Positions 41,144-52,104 of a stretch of DNA of 64,000 nt are shown in pieces. The stretch's first letter is position 1. Every line of letters begins with the position of its first letter. The DNA lies in assembly GCA_026419775.2 (NCBI GenBank), contig JAOPGA020001865.1, positions 1 through 64,000 of the forward strand, in the 5' to 3' direction. The translations under genes were made by a program, and so were the position numbers. The notes under the pieces were generated by a model. The model did not search any database, was not told the origin of the DNA, and worked only from the letters and a program-made list of their open reading frames with translations. The DNA comes from Acrasis kona (taxonomy: Eukaryota > Heterolobosea > Eutetramitea > Acrasida > Acrasidae).

Positions 41144-42476
41144 ATGACACAACTTCAAGGTATTCGCGTTCTTGATCTGTCAAGATTGTACCCTGGTCCC
41201 CTCGCATCACTTATGCTAAGTGACATGGGAGCTGAGGTTATCAAAGTTGAGGATCTATCTGGCGATGGTATGAGGCATTTTCCTCCATTTGCAAAAGACG
41301 GAAATTCGATATCCTTTCATGCCATGAATAGAGGAAAGAAATCTATTACATTAGATTTAAAGTCAAAAAATGGCCGTGATCAACTTTTTTCGCTTATAAA
41401 AGATGCGGACGTGCTGATTGAATCGTTCAGACCTCTTGTATTAGAAAAATTACTACAGGTTAAAAACATTGAAGAATTACTTCAAATTAATCCTAAATGT
41501 AAATTATTAAGGATGAGTTTTATAATAATATTTAGTGGTTGTTGCAAGAATATCTGCCTTTGGTCAGTCCGCACCGTCTGATTTGAAAAACATCCCTGCA
41601 CAGTAAATCTAATTTTATTTGAAAGCTCACCAAAATAGCGATATGAACAGTTTGGCAAGAGCTGGAGTTTTTCATATCAATAATTTGTCCAAGCACGCCC
41701 CATCACCGATGCCAATACAAGCAGGTAATTTATTAATCTTCACGTTTGTTAATACCAAAAGCCGACCTTTTAAGCGGTTATACCTGCTGTATGCAAATAT
41801 GCGCGGCGTTGTTTGCCATAAAGAACAAAAACAATACGAATGGCACTGTAATTGATGTCAGTATGTATGATGTATCTCTTGCCTCGATCATGATGCCACT
41901 ATCAAAGTATTTATATAACAAAGAAGCCATTTCTGGTGGGAGAGATGCGTAAGTTCCATCAGTCGTTATTGTACTAAATGAGCAAGGTTGTCTGGTTCTT
42001 TATGCTGTTATGACATTTATAAAACGAAGGATGGTTTTCTATCCGTTGCCTGCTTAGAGGTACATTTTTGGAGGGGCTTCGCAAAAGCAATTGGATTACA
42101 CGAATCATTACACGGCCCGAAAGCAATGTTCTGCACCGGAGAGGACAAGAATAAACTTCAGAAGTTGATTCAAGAAAAGTTGATGAATAAAAGTGCACAT
42201 GAAGTAAGACAATTATTAGTTGTGTGTTAATTTTGGCAGTGGGAGAAGTTGTTAGCATTTGAATTAAAGTTGCCTGTTCTAGAGTTAAGAGCGCCAGAGA
42301 CGGCTTTGGAGGATCCAATGATTAAAAGTAGAAGAATGATAAGTGACATGGGTGATGGATTTTCTGTGTTTAACCCAGGACTTGATTATACATCGTTCTT
42401 AAGCTCAAAAGAATTAGACTCACAACATGCTCCAGCGCTTGGTGAACATAACAATCAAATTTTGAGTCGGTTGTAG
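41144..42476 (+). CDS. AMACR: CaiB/BaiF CoA-transferase family protein (AMACR-like)
   Basis: Six exons (41144-41498, 41536-41602, 41639-41724, 41762-41948, 41987-42203, 42240-42476) separated by introns of 36-38 bases give 382 residues, exactly the length of human AMACR. Conserved parts are GIRVLDLSRLYPGPLASLML, GAEVIKVED, MNRGKKSITLDLKS, DVLIESFRP, ARISAFGQSAP, the catalytic AHDMNSLA (restored by splicing), IDVSMYD and YDIYKTKDGF. These fit alpha-methylacyl-CoA racemase or a related CoA transferase, acting on branched fatty acids or bile-acid-like CoA esters in peroxisomes or mitochondria. No C-terminal peroxisomal signal of the SKL type is seen (ends SRL, a known PTS1 variant). Confidence 0.92.
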
Positions 42477-42755
42477 TATTGTTATTAATTTATGGATTAG
42501 GACTTTGTTTTGATTCATTCCGTATTTAACGAGTCATCTATACCTCCTCGTCCTGCTCAATAGCGTTTGATGCAGTGGGTGGTCATAATACGAAATAAAA
42601 ATAAAATTGATTATATTTTGGCAATCTCTAAATCTTATGATGGTTCGTCATACTCTCTTCCAAGCTTTTAGAATGGTGTCCCTTTGTGTTGGGTCGAAAT
42701 TTTAATTGAACTTTTTACAATCTTTAACACAATTTCTTACAATTTCACACTGAGC

Positions 42756-45029
42756 ATGCCTCCAAGCCACCGCAAGCATGAGGGCAGAGTAACAACTGAT
42801 GCAGAGAGGAGGAAAATCGTCACATCCAAATCGTCAAATTCAATAGATTCTAATCCTTTTGAGAACTATAAACAACATAGACACATGAAAGTGCTCGGTC
42901 AAAATGACCAGTCCATCCATAAGAGCAAATCTAAATCAAGGCAACTTCAAGATAGGAAAGATACAATTCTTGTTGAATTTAAGGCAAAGGATCGCGGCAA
43001 CAAATTCAATGACGCTCGAGATGGACCAGTTCAGGACCATAGGCAAAAATATGTTGATAAAGCACTCAAGAAGGTATCTGCAGGTAGTTTGAAACGAAAG
43101 AGATTCAACATCGAAGACGACGATGACGACATGTACGCCAGCAACAGTGTTATGGACGCTGGTGATGATTTTAATGCAGACGACGTTAGAATTGACCAAG
43201 ATGAAGCTGATTACGAGCAGTCCAGAAAGAAAAAGCGTAACAATGAAGAAAGGAGAGATGTTCCGGAGGACTTCCCAGTGTCTCATAAAAGGAGGCTTGA
43301 ATTACAAAGGTCTGACTTGCAGAGCAAAACTAAGAAAGACAGAGCCATGAAACGTATTGCAAAAGAGGCTGTGGGAAACATGACCGAAAAGTTGGATGAT
43401 AAGTTCTCTGATTTGATGATGTTCTTAAAGCCAAGTAAGGAGGCCAAATTACCACCAACCCATCCTTTGCGACGTTCCAACAACCAAGATGAAGATCCTG
43501 AAGAGGAAACGAAGCTTGACATTAGAAATTATGATGCATCAAAGAAGGAAAAAGACAGTTACGTTGACACCATGAGAACTCTAGTTCAAGAAGCACGTGC
43601 AGCACCAAGCTTCGAGCCATTAAGCTCATCTCAGAAGAGAACAGTTGTGGACCCTGCAAAAGAACAAGCACGTAAAGAGCGCATGGCACCTGCTGCGAAA
43701 CGTGACACCCATCAAAGCGCCGATGCTTTAGATGACAACGATCTACAATACTTGTCAAAGTATGACCAAGAAGATGACCAAGTCTACTCCGACAATAAAT
43801 CACGTCTAAACAAAGATGTTCTCTTCGCCGATAGCAGAACAACCATTTGTCCAGAGTCATACGATGAGTTCCTCGACTATTTGGGAGATTATGAACAGCT
43901 TGAACAATTAGACTTTAAACTTTTCCAACTCCAGCAATCCAGACATTGCTTCAGAAACATTATTGAACTGTTTAGATCAGAACACACCACTCTAGGTCAA
44001 ATGGACGTTATACAATCACATCTTTTTGATTTGGCTGAAGTCGCACCCATGACCGCATGTGATGAGTTTTTACACGTATTGGGCACGATAAGCTCCCCCG
44101 ACTATGAAGCTTCATTCAGAGACGTGTTCTTCTTCAAATGCTGCGCAAACATTTTCCCAGCAACCGACTACAAACATCCCATCATGACCACCATCAGCTT
44201 GCTACTTCATAAGCACATTCTCTCTTGTCCCGTCGAGAAATCACTTTTAGACCAATCAAGAGCATTGTTCATGTTGACCATTTCACATTCATTCAACGCG
44301 GAGCCCAAACGGTTTGCACCAGAGGCCTACTCATTAATTACAAAACTTTTAAAAATCTTCATCAAGGATCCCACCACATATCCTGATTCGTCACAAGTCA
44401 ACATTGAAGATTGTAGATTACCACTTTACGAGAAGGAATCGTCGACGATACAACCCATTCACGTTCGCGCGTTCACTTTCAATCTATTGGACAAATTCAT
44501 CAGCGTGGACAAATCACAAACATGTAACGCTGAATTGTTGCAGCCCATCTCAAAACTTTTAAATTCATTCAAGACACATCAGGATGCATCCAAGTTAAAA
44601 GAGAAAATCAGTTTGGAGTGCGTTCCAAATCGTTACCCGCTTTCTTGGTTGGTTGTGAAGGCACAAGCCATTCAAACATTCACGCCTGCACTCTACACTA
44701 ACAACAAGGGAGACTTTAGTACCACTTACACCGGACCCATCGTGGACAGCAACCAAGCAAGAGCAGCACATAAGATTCTTCAAAGAAAGGTCAAGAGAGA
44801 ATATAGAGGAGCTATGCGTGCGATTAGAAAGGATAATAGCTTCATACGAAAGGCAAGAGAAGAGAGAGATTCCAAGGAGGCAAGAGAGAGGAAGGGAAAG
44901 TACAAGGAGATTGTAAATCAATTAAATGCACAAAACAGAGAACATTATCAAATCGATCACACAAAGAAGGAACAATTGAGGGAAGCCAAACAAGCAAGGA
45001 AGGCAAGAAAACAAGGTGGAAATCAATAA
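42756..45029 (+). CDS. NOP14: NOP14, nucleolar 40S ribosome biogenesis factor
   Basis: Component of the SSU processome needed for 18S rRNA maturation. Intronless, 757 residues. The start MPPSHRKHEG at 42756 is followed by SNPFENYKQHRHMKVLG (family: NPFE...), the RDKRFGE-like stretch, DYE acidic blocks, and FSDLMMFLK. The middle holds CPESYDEFLDYLG, typical of NOP14 (family: VPxSxEEL...), and the C-terminus ends in a Lys/Arg-rich helix (KVKREYRGAMRAIRKDNSFI, then AREERDSKEARERKGKY) as in all NOP14 proteins. Nucleolar localisation is inferred from this. A tRNA gene follows 58 bases downstream. Confidence 0.92.
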   Translation: MPPSHRKHEGRVTTDAERRKIVTSKSSNSIDSNPFENYKQHRHMKVLGQNDQSIHKSKSKSRQLQDRKDTILVEFKAKDRGNKFNDARDGPVQDHRQKYVDKALKKVSAGSLKRKRFNIEDDDDDMYASNSVMDAGDDFNADDVRIDQDEADYEQSRKKKRNNEERRDVPEDFPVSHKRRLELQRSDLQSKTKKDRAMKRIAKEAVGNMTEKLDDKFSDLMMFLKPSKEAKLPPTHPLRRSNNQDEDPEEETKLDIRNYDASKKEKDSYVDTMRTLVQEARAAPSFEPLSSSQKRTVVDPAKEQARKERMAPAAKRDTHQSADALDDNDLQYLSKYDQEDDQVYSDNKSRLNKDVLFADSRTTICPESYDEFLDYLGDYEQLEQLDFKLFQLQQSRHCFRNIIELFRSEHTTLGQMDVIQSHLFDLAEVAPMTACDEFLHVLGTISSPDYEASFRDVFFFKCCANIFPATDYKHPIMTTISLLLHKHILSCPVEKSLLDQSRALFMLTISHSFNAEPKRFAPEAYSLITKLLKIFIKDPTTYPDSSQVNIEDCRLPLYEKESSTIQPIHVRAFTFNLLDKFISVDKSQTCNAELLQPISKLLNSFKTHQDASKLKEKISLECVPNRYPLSWLVVKAQAIQTFTPALYTNNKGDFSTTYTGPIVDSNQARAAHKILQRKVKREYRGAMRAIRKDNSFIRKAREERDSKEARERKGKYKEIVNQLNAQNREHYQIDHTKKEQLREAKQARKARKQGGNQ

Positions 45030-45087
45030 AAATGAATGGAATATTAATTTTATTGTACTTGTTCCATCATTCTTCATTATAAACGTA

Positions 45088-45170
45088 GCCCGTCTAGCTC
45101 AGTCGGTTATTTGAAATAGAGCGTTGGACTTTTAATCCAATGGTCGGGGGTTCGAGCCCCCCGGTGGGCG
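45088..45170 (+). tRNA. trnK-UUU: tRNA-Lys (anticodon TTT) with enlarged D-loop
   Basis: Folds as a cloverleaf: acceptor 45088-45094 with 45163-45169 (two G-U pairs), D-stem GCTC/GAGC, anticodon stem TTGGA/TCCAA around loop CTTTTAA (anticodon 45131-45133), T-stem GGGGG/CCCCC with loop TTCGAGC. The pol III A box (TAGCTCAGTCGG) and B box (GGTTCGAGCCC) are both intact. The D-loop is 18 bases (45101-45118) instead of about 8. Removing ten bases after AGTCGGT leaves the canonical GTCGGTAGAGC of eukaryotic tRNA-Lys. No insertion is present at position 37/38, the normal intron site. Confidence 0.92.
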
Positions 45171-45172
45171 AG

Positions 45173-45178
45173 TTTTTT
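45173..45178 (+). terminator. RNA polymerase III T-run terminator of tRNA-Lys
   Basis: Six consecutive T, two bases after the discriminator base, as expected of pol III termination. Confidence 0.85.
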
Positions 45179-45265
45179 ACAATTTGGATGACATCGAAAA
45201 ATAAACAGGATCGAACATAGTCATGTTTCTTTGAGAACGCGTTCGTGATTTGATTGCACCTGGCT

Positions 45266-45605
45266 CTATATTCCTTCAAGACGTTCTTTTGTAAGGTCTG
45301 CATTTGTGACTTTTTCGTGAACAGTGTACTTGTTATATTTTGTCGCTCGAGGGTTTCTTCTGTATTCGTTATTATTGGTGCAAATTATTCGACCACCATT
45401 GTATCCTAATAAATCTTGAAAAATTATGAATTTTTAATGTTGAGTAGGAATTGAAATTGTTCTTCCAAGATGCACATTACTGTGATAGTTTGCAAGTGTT
45501 CTTGTGGCACAACTCTAATAATGTAAAAGCACCTACCCGTGCGCAGTGGAAGTGGTTTCCCATTTTTCCCAAAACGCGTTCTAAATTTATTAGGGGTGTG
45601 GCCAT
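45266..45605 (-). CDS. Possible small gene, coding-like segments only
   Basis: Between the tRNA and the FYRN/FYRC gene the minus strand has an ATG at 45605 (MATPLINLERVLGKMGNHFH) and, further on, an open stretch LGYNGGRIICTNNNEYRRNP and KYTVHEKVTNADLTKERLEGI ending in TAG at 45266-45268. Both look protein-like, with a possible acceptor (TTTTTCAAG) at the start of the second, but I cannot find a pair of splice sites that joins them in frame. It may be a small divergent gene or only chance. No family recognised. Confidence 0.25.
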
Positions 45606-45653
45606 TCACGGAATTTTCAACATTTGTAACAAAATAAACGGATAGTTTGCAGA

Positions 45654-46874
45654 ATGTCTGAATCAGAACATCAGGTTGCGAGTAGTGAGGAAGCACCTGA
45701 TACATTAAAAGCTCAAGATGACGACACTCAAATGAAAGAAAGTACAGGAGAGCAAGAAACAAAGGTTGATGCCAAAGCATCGAATGAACCTGCAGTAGAA
45801 AATGGGGCAGGGGATACTGGGGATGTCGAAAAGAACGAAGAGAAAGAAGAAGCACAAGAAAAATCAGATGAAACAAAATCGCTTGATAAGCAAGACGAAA
45901 CCGTTGCAACACAACCAGAATCTCAACCTCCCAAACCAGAACCAAAACCAAAACTGGTATACAAGGTCACAATTAAGAATAAGGATCCGAAGACGGGGAT
46001 TCTTACGGCTAAATTTTCGAACGTCGACGAGTATGATCTTTTAGCGGCAAGACCGCCCACAACCACGTCCATCCGTGCCCCCATGCCATTAAGCTCTGTG
46101 GCCGATCCGGTGTCTTTGCTCCCTTTAGAGCTTGGTACAGTATTGACAATTACAGCACTTGGTGTTATTGACTATCAAAGAAATGACTTCCACACTGAAA
46201 GATACATTTACCCCATCGGTTTCAAGTCGGAGAGACAGTATAAATCATTCACCAATCCATCCGACAAGGTTGCATACATGTGTGAAATACAAGACGGAAC
46301 CTCTGGCCCTATTTTTAAAGTAACCGCCTCGGACAATCCAAGTATCGTATTTACTTCATCAACGCCAACAGGCTGTTGCACCCCACTAGTCAAGAAGGTT
46401 AACGACGTCGCAGGAAGCGGCAAGCGAAGCACTACATCTGTTTCTGGCCCAGAGTTCTTTGGATTTAGCAGCCCAAGAGTCATGCAATTGATTGAATTGT
46501 TACCAAACGCTGACAAGTGCGCCAATTATGTTAAAAAATACACAGGAAGCAAGGCCCTCATAGCAGAAACGGCTCAGATATTAGGAACACCTGATCCAAA
46601 ACACAGAAAAACCAAATCCACACCATCGTCATCCACTCCAAAGAAGCGCAAATCAGAGACACCAAAATCAGATGGGGGCAGCAAAAAGAAACGGAAGAAG
46701 GATACAACATCGACTGATGCTGCTACGGAAAATTCGGAAGATAAAAAGAACCAAGTTATAGAGCAACAAAAGCAGGAAAAAGAGGACATTATGAACAAAC
46801 CAGATAGTGTATTTGAGAATGATGGTGAAGACTTTGATGATGAGTTATCTGCTGCAATAAAAAAGAGTTCTTAG
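45654..46874 (+). CDS. FYRN/FYRC domain chromatin protein
   Basis: Single exon, 406 residues. An acidic, Glu/Lys-rich disordered N-terminus (about 100 residues) precedes FYRN (residues about 150-210: LPLELGTVLTITALGVIDY, FHTERYIYPIGFKSERQY) and FYRC (IQDGTSGPIFKVTASDNPSI, then SGPEFFGFSSPRVMQLIELL). The two domains together form one fold found in MLL/KMT2 methyltransferases and TBRG1. No SET, PHD or JmjC domain is present, so it resembles TBRG1-type stand-alone proteins. The C-terminus carries bipartite NLS-like KKRKSETPKS and KKKRKKD. Probably nuclear, chromatin-associated. Confidence 0.88.
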   Translation: MSESEHQVASSEEAPDTLKAQDDDTQMKESTGEQETKVDAKASNEPAVENGAGDTGDVEKNEEKEEAQEKSDETKSLDKQDETVATQPESQPPKPEPKPKLVYKVTIKNKDPKTGILTAKFSNVDEYDLLAARPPTTTSIRAPMPLSSVADPVSLLPLELGTVLTITALGVIDYQRNDFHTERYIYPIGFKSERQYKSFTNPSDKVAYMCEIQDGTSGPIFKVTASDNPSIVFTSSTPTGCCTPLVKKVNDVAGSGKRSTTSVSGPEFFGFSSPRVMQLIELLPNADKCANYVKKYTGSKALIAETAQILGTPDPKHRKTKSTPSSSTPKKRKSETPKSDGGSKKKRKKDTTSTDAATENSEDKKNQVIEQQKQEKEDIMNKPDSVFENDGEDFDDELSAAIKKSS

Positions 46875-46986
46875 AATTCTTCTCCATTATATTCAAATTT
46901 CATAGCATTAAAAGCGTCTTGTTGATTAAAAGATAAAATTTTATTGGGCGTCACACCTATCGTACAATGATTGTGTAACATAATTT

Positions 46987-49900
46987 TTACAGTGTTGATG
47001 ACAAGACGGACGTATGTGTGTCGTCAAGGTCATCCAACTGATCAATAGAAGTATCCGTAAGATCAGTAGGCAATGATATATCTGTAGAGATGGAGGCCGT
47101 TTCATCATCTAAACTCTTCGCAAAGCTCGTCGATACTTCACTCTCTCCCATTTCCTCCAGATCATCAATCACTTCTCTTCCTGTTACAGGTTTCTTTGGA
47201 GAAGACTCAACTTCACTCAAACCAGACACAAGACCAAACGACTCATTGTCAGAATCGTCCAAACCATCCAAATCACTTTCATTACTGCTGAGGAAAGAAA
47301 AGGATATGTTTTCAGACTCGACCAAAGAGTCGATTTGATTATTTTTTATTGTATTACTTTGATTTAGCGAATCCAATGATATATCACCAGTAGAATGCTC
47401 TTGATCAGTGTATGTTATTGAAGTACCAGCTCCAGGGTTATATTCATCTTGTGTGGACATGTCTGTGATCGAGTAGTAACTTTCAGAATCTCCATCAACA
47501 TTTAACTGTTTCTTGTTTCTTGTAGAGGACATTGTGTTGGTCGTAGTGGTCACGTCCATGGTGGTCCTCCTTATTGAATCTACAATAGACGACGATACGT
47601 TCGAGTCCGAACTCGTTCTAGTAGAGGCAACATGGTCTCCATGGCTTGTTGAAGGTAACTGAGACGGCGATGATATATTCAATGTAGAATTGTTATTCTC
47701 ATAGGATGAAAGAATAGCACTAGTTGTTGTGGATGGAGGATACACCTGCCTTTCATAAGGCGACTGAGAAGCAGTCACCGCTACTTTTGAGAAGAAGCGT
47801 GGAGAATGAGAGGTTGTTGTTTGTTCATGATTAGAAGAAGCAAGACTTGATCTATTAACATTTTCTTTGGTTCCTCTACCAGCACTAGCACCGCTGCTAG
47901 ATGAGGATGAAGAAGAAGACAAGACAGTATTTGGTTTGGCCATTGTAGTATTATACTCTGGCGAATTAATAAGAATGGGAGATGGATCTTGAAGTATCGG
48001 AGAAGTCTTTTGTACATATGGTTCCCTCTTAAATGACGATGAAGATGACGATAAATTTGACGCATCTGATAACACAGGTGAAGCAGGTGATACAATAGAT
48101 GTTGCATCATGCACAGGAGATGTCTTTGCATCCCTCCACTCCTTCTTCTTCCTCTGCATGAACTTTTCCAACTTGTCCTGAATATCGATGCTCTTATCTA
48201 ACATTCTCTTCCTATTTACATCCATGATTGATTTGTCTATACTAGCAGTAGGAGTAGGATTAGATTTGATGATGGATTGACCCGTTATGGATTGTGCTAG
48301 GGATGCAATTTGATCCAAAGTGTTCTCTGCCTTTGATAGTGCTGCCTTGTGTTCCTTGATTCCCTCTTTGATCAAATCTGAGCTGATGGACGTTCTGGAG
48401 GGCTCAATGTTGGAGAATCGAACGCTTAATCGCCTAGGAGGTACTTCCTGTGGTAACGACTCTTTTTTTTCCAATGCACTAGATGCCTTCAATATGCCAA
48501 TATCTTCCTTTTGCTCTCCAGTATGGTTCTGTTGTTGCTTGTTTGATGATACAGGCGATGAAGGGGGAGATGGCGATCGTTGAGGCGTTCTTGTTATTGG
48601 TTGTTGTTTAGTGGATAATGCACGAGGTGATGGTGGAGATGGAGATGGAGATGGTTTAAACGCTCTTGATGATTGTTTGGTTGATGAATGAACAGGTGGC
48701 GAACGAGGTGATGATGACAGTTGATGATGCTGATCTCGATTTGTTTTTTCTCGGTCATTCTTTTGCATCATTGTTTGTTCCTGTTGCTGTCTTCTTCTAG
48801 TCTTTTCCAATTCAACCATTTGTTGTAATTTCTTCTCTTCGGTCAACTTACTTTGATTATTTTTAACTCTCTTTTTCGTAAGCGTTTTTGTTCTCCTTGA
48901 CCGATCGGATGAAGAAAGACTTTGAGTGATGGCCTCTTTTAATCTCAAATGATCTTGTTGGAATTTTTGTAATAGTTTTTCGTGTATGGATTGGTCATCG
49001 TGATCTGATGAACTAGATACATGATCTTGTTCTTTTTGTGTTTTTAATTCAAGACTGACGCCGCTGCTTGAATGTTGATTTGATTGATTCAAATTCCTCT
49101 TGACTTCCTTATTTTTTGTTTCATTTTTTAATTGTGCTAATTCTTTGATGATATCTTGTATGGTGACTTGTACTTGAGGAGATGAGTTTGTTTTTGATTC
49201 TTCGATCAAGTGTCGTAGTTCTGTCATTTGTTGTTGGAATTCATTGAGCAGGTCGCTTCTGATGGATTGTATCTCTCCTTGTCTCGCTCTACTTTCTTCC
49301 AATATCCATTTGGATCTCTCTTCTTGTAGTTGTTGGAGATTTTTTAATTGTTGATCCTTTAGCTCTTGTTCCAACTTTTGTTTCTCTTTGATTAGTTGAT
49401 CCAGATGTAACTTGTAGTCATCATTTACAGTGGTGGTATGTTTTGGAGGTGGTGGTGATGATGACGTGATTGAATCTTGTGGTGGAGGTGCTTGAGGTGT
49501 TGGTGAAGTCTTTTTGAGCACTTGTGGTGGTTGTGATTGATGTGGAGGACTAGGTGGTTTTTGATTATGAAGATTCAATAGTTTTTGTCTGGTTTGTAGT
49601 AGCTCGTTCTCTTGTTGCAACAGCTTGGAGTGTAATAACAGTTGATGATTGATTTCAAGCTCTGGATAATCAGTGGTGGGAGTGGGATATTGTTGACCAG
49701 ATTCAGGAAGTGGTTTGAATGTGGAATAATTGTGTATAAACGGCGGTATACTGTGATAAAGTTGATTGGAAACTGTTTGGTGAGTAAATCTATCCTCAAA
49801 GTGTTTTTCTATGGAATAGGCTTGCTTAATAATCTTATTAATGTCGCAAGGGTTCATATTATGAAAGAAAAACTAAAAAAGTAAATAAATATTTGAATTG

Positions 49901-52104
49901 GTATTACCTGAAAATCACTTTCAGAGTTGATGCACATGATGGATTGTCGGAAATAACAAACATAGGACAAACAAAAATAATACAAAAATATAGGAGGCAT
50001 GATGAATACATGATCAAATACCTTCATCCACTCATCGGTGTCCAACACTTCGGTGAAGATATTTTTTAAAAGCTCCCAAAAAATAGTTTGCAAGCCAGTG
50101 GTGGAGTTGAAGTTATTGTTGAACAAATGTCTATGTAGAGAAGGATCGTAATCCTTGAGCATTTGCTCCAAAGCATCGAGTATGGAGTGTGGTGGTTCCG
50201 GGTATGATCTGAACCATTGTTTGCCCCAGTTTTCTTATAATGGTTAGTTTGTAAGATTAGTAATTTACATACGGAAGAATGTGAGCACTACTTCGATCGT
50301 TGCAGTTAGGTTGTCTTTGAACACTTTGAGGAAAGGAAATAGTAATTCTGGAAGGTAGTTGACCACGCCAAATATTGGATTTAAATAAGTTAGTTGTGAA
50401 GCGACTCTGTGATTGTGAGTTTTGAATTAATTTTAAACTAACTTTTCTAATTTCCTCAGTATAATGCTGTTTTGTATCGGGTATCGCTTGTGTAGATCGC
50501 CTTGTGATGGATGATATCCTTTTGCATCAAGAACATCATATGCAATGTTGTTGTCCGGTAAGCACATTATAAACCTCCATATTAATGTCCTGTATTTCGA
50601 TGGAAACTCGCCGTATGTTAGCAAAAGCTGCTTTAGTGAGTTAATGTTCAGCGATACCCCTTGTTGTGACTCTATTTGATCCCTATTTTTGGTTCTGTCT
50701 ACAAACGATGATGTCCAATTAGCATCTTTAATACTCCTCTTTGGAAAATGTCTTTCGGTATTGTTTTTTAGTGATGTTTGGTGTAGTTGGTTTTCACCAT
50801 TGGATGGTTCCACTATGTTCAAATGATTTTTTTGATTAGCTCCGACATTGTTCTGCTCTAATGTCTCCAGAAGTTTTGTCTTTCAAATGGTCAACCAAAA
50901 TTCGAAAAATGACATACGTGGTTTCGCTTGACTACCTCTACATCATAAAATCTAATTGTCCCATCTCCACATACCGTTGACATTGTGCTCCAGTTACCAT
51001 CCAAATTAAAGCTAACGATGTCGACTTTGGTATCTTTAATCTCAAACAAAATCTTCAATGAGTTTAAATCAACAAACACAACTTTTCCATGAGTTGTGAG
51101 TACAGCTATTTGATCGTTTGTATGGTTCATTTGTATTCTTATTGATCCAGTCGAGCTTGTAAACGGAGGCTGCTCCAAAGTGAATACTTTAAGGAGGACA
51201 TATGTATCTAAGCTCCACATGAATAGGTACGGAGATCTTTCGTTAGTCATTATTAATGTGTGAAATCACATACTTTCCCCCTGCTACAATTAACGTCTCA
51301 TCACTAGATATTTCGAAGTGCGTTAGATATTCATTGCTCAAATGAACATCTATCTGATGTAGATTGGGAAGTAACGATTTATGTATAGATAGCTTATGTA
51401 TGAATTCGCATGTTTGCGCTCTCCACAAGTACAGATCATTTGAAACGCACGTTATTATGAAATTCCCTAATGGTGAGAATTTTGCACATCTTAGGTCGTC
51501 ACTCTTTGAAGCTAAAGTTTTAACCTTTTGTCTCTCTAATGTGTCCCATATGATTACACAATGCTTTGAGCATGATAAACATAGAGCTGAAGTTGGACAA
51601 AAAGACAAACTATTAATGGGATCTTGCTTATGGTGTTTTCCATGAAGTGTTAACACGGTGTTGTTGTTGTCTTTCAAGTTGTAAGAATTAACAAAACGAA
51701 GTTACATTACCAGTATTAATGCAAATCATGCTCTTGTTCTTCAACGCTATTAAAACTTCGCACTGTTTTGCACTCGAAAAATCAACTGCATCTACTGAAA
51801 CTCCTAATCTTTTCACAAGGTAATAATGGTTTAGCTTCAGTTTAAGTACAAATACATTCCCTCTTCTGTCCACACATACAACATTATCCCCTGACTTATC
51901 TAAGTGGCAGTGTTCAAATCCATTTATTTGCGAACGTATTTTGTATTCTTGTTTCTGCTGCTGTGTTCTATAGTGGTGTTCGCTACTTTGCCCATTCTCG
52001 TGATTCCGCACAATGAGACAAAGTCCTGTGTGATCTGGTGAGGGCATATAATTTCCGCTCCATAGCATTCCTGGTGTGGACGATATGAAAAGAGTCGATG
52101 GCAT
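46987..52104 (-). CDS. TBC1D31: TBC1D31 homologue: WD40, TBC and coiled-coil centrosomal protein
   Basis: Seven exons: 52104-51711, 51670-51274, 51236-50918, 50879-50443, 50406-50273, 50233-49908 and 49872-46987, introns 35-40 bases, total 1,630 residues. The N-terminal third is WD40-like (CVDRRGNVFVLKL, CLSCSKHCVIIWDT, VAGGKSPYLFMWS). The TBC region reads LKQLLLTYGEFPSKYRTLIWR, LHKRYPI, NWGKQWFRSYPEPP, DTDEWMKVFDHVF and DFQFFFHNMNPCDINKIIKQAY, each close to TBC1D31. The C-terminal 960 residues are Gln/Ser/Pro-rich coiled coil, longer and more disordered than in animals. TBC1D31 acts at centriolar satellites and supports cilium formation. Catalytic Arg/Gln fingers of active RabGAPs are not obvious. 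An upstream 5' UTR intron is possible. Confidence 0.9.

Noticed and set aside
45094-45303. Minus-strand frame reading SPTGGLEPPTIGLK
   Set aside because: This is the well-known antisense translation of a tRNA gene and its flank.
45424-45951. Hydrophobic minus-strand frame over the FYRN/FYRC start
   Set aside because: Its upstream half is antisense to conserved FYR coding sequence; only the part below 45605 was kept as a weak possible gene.
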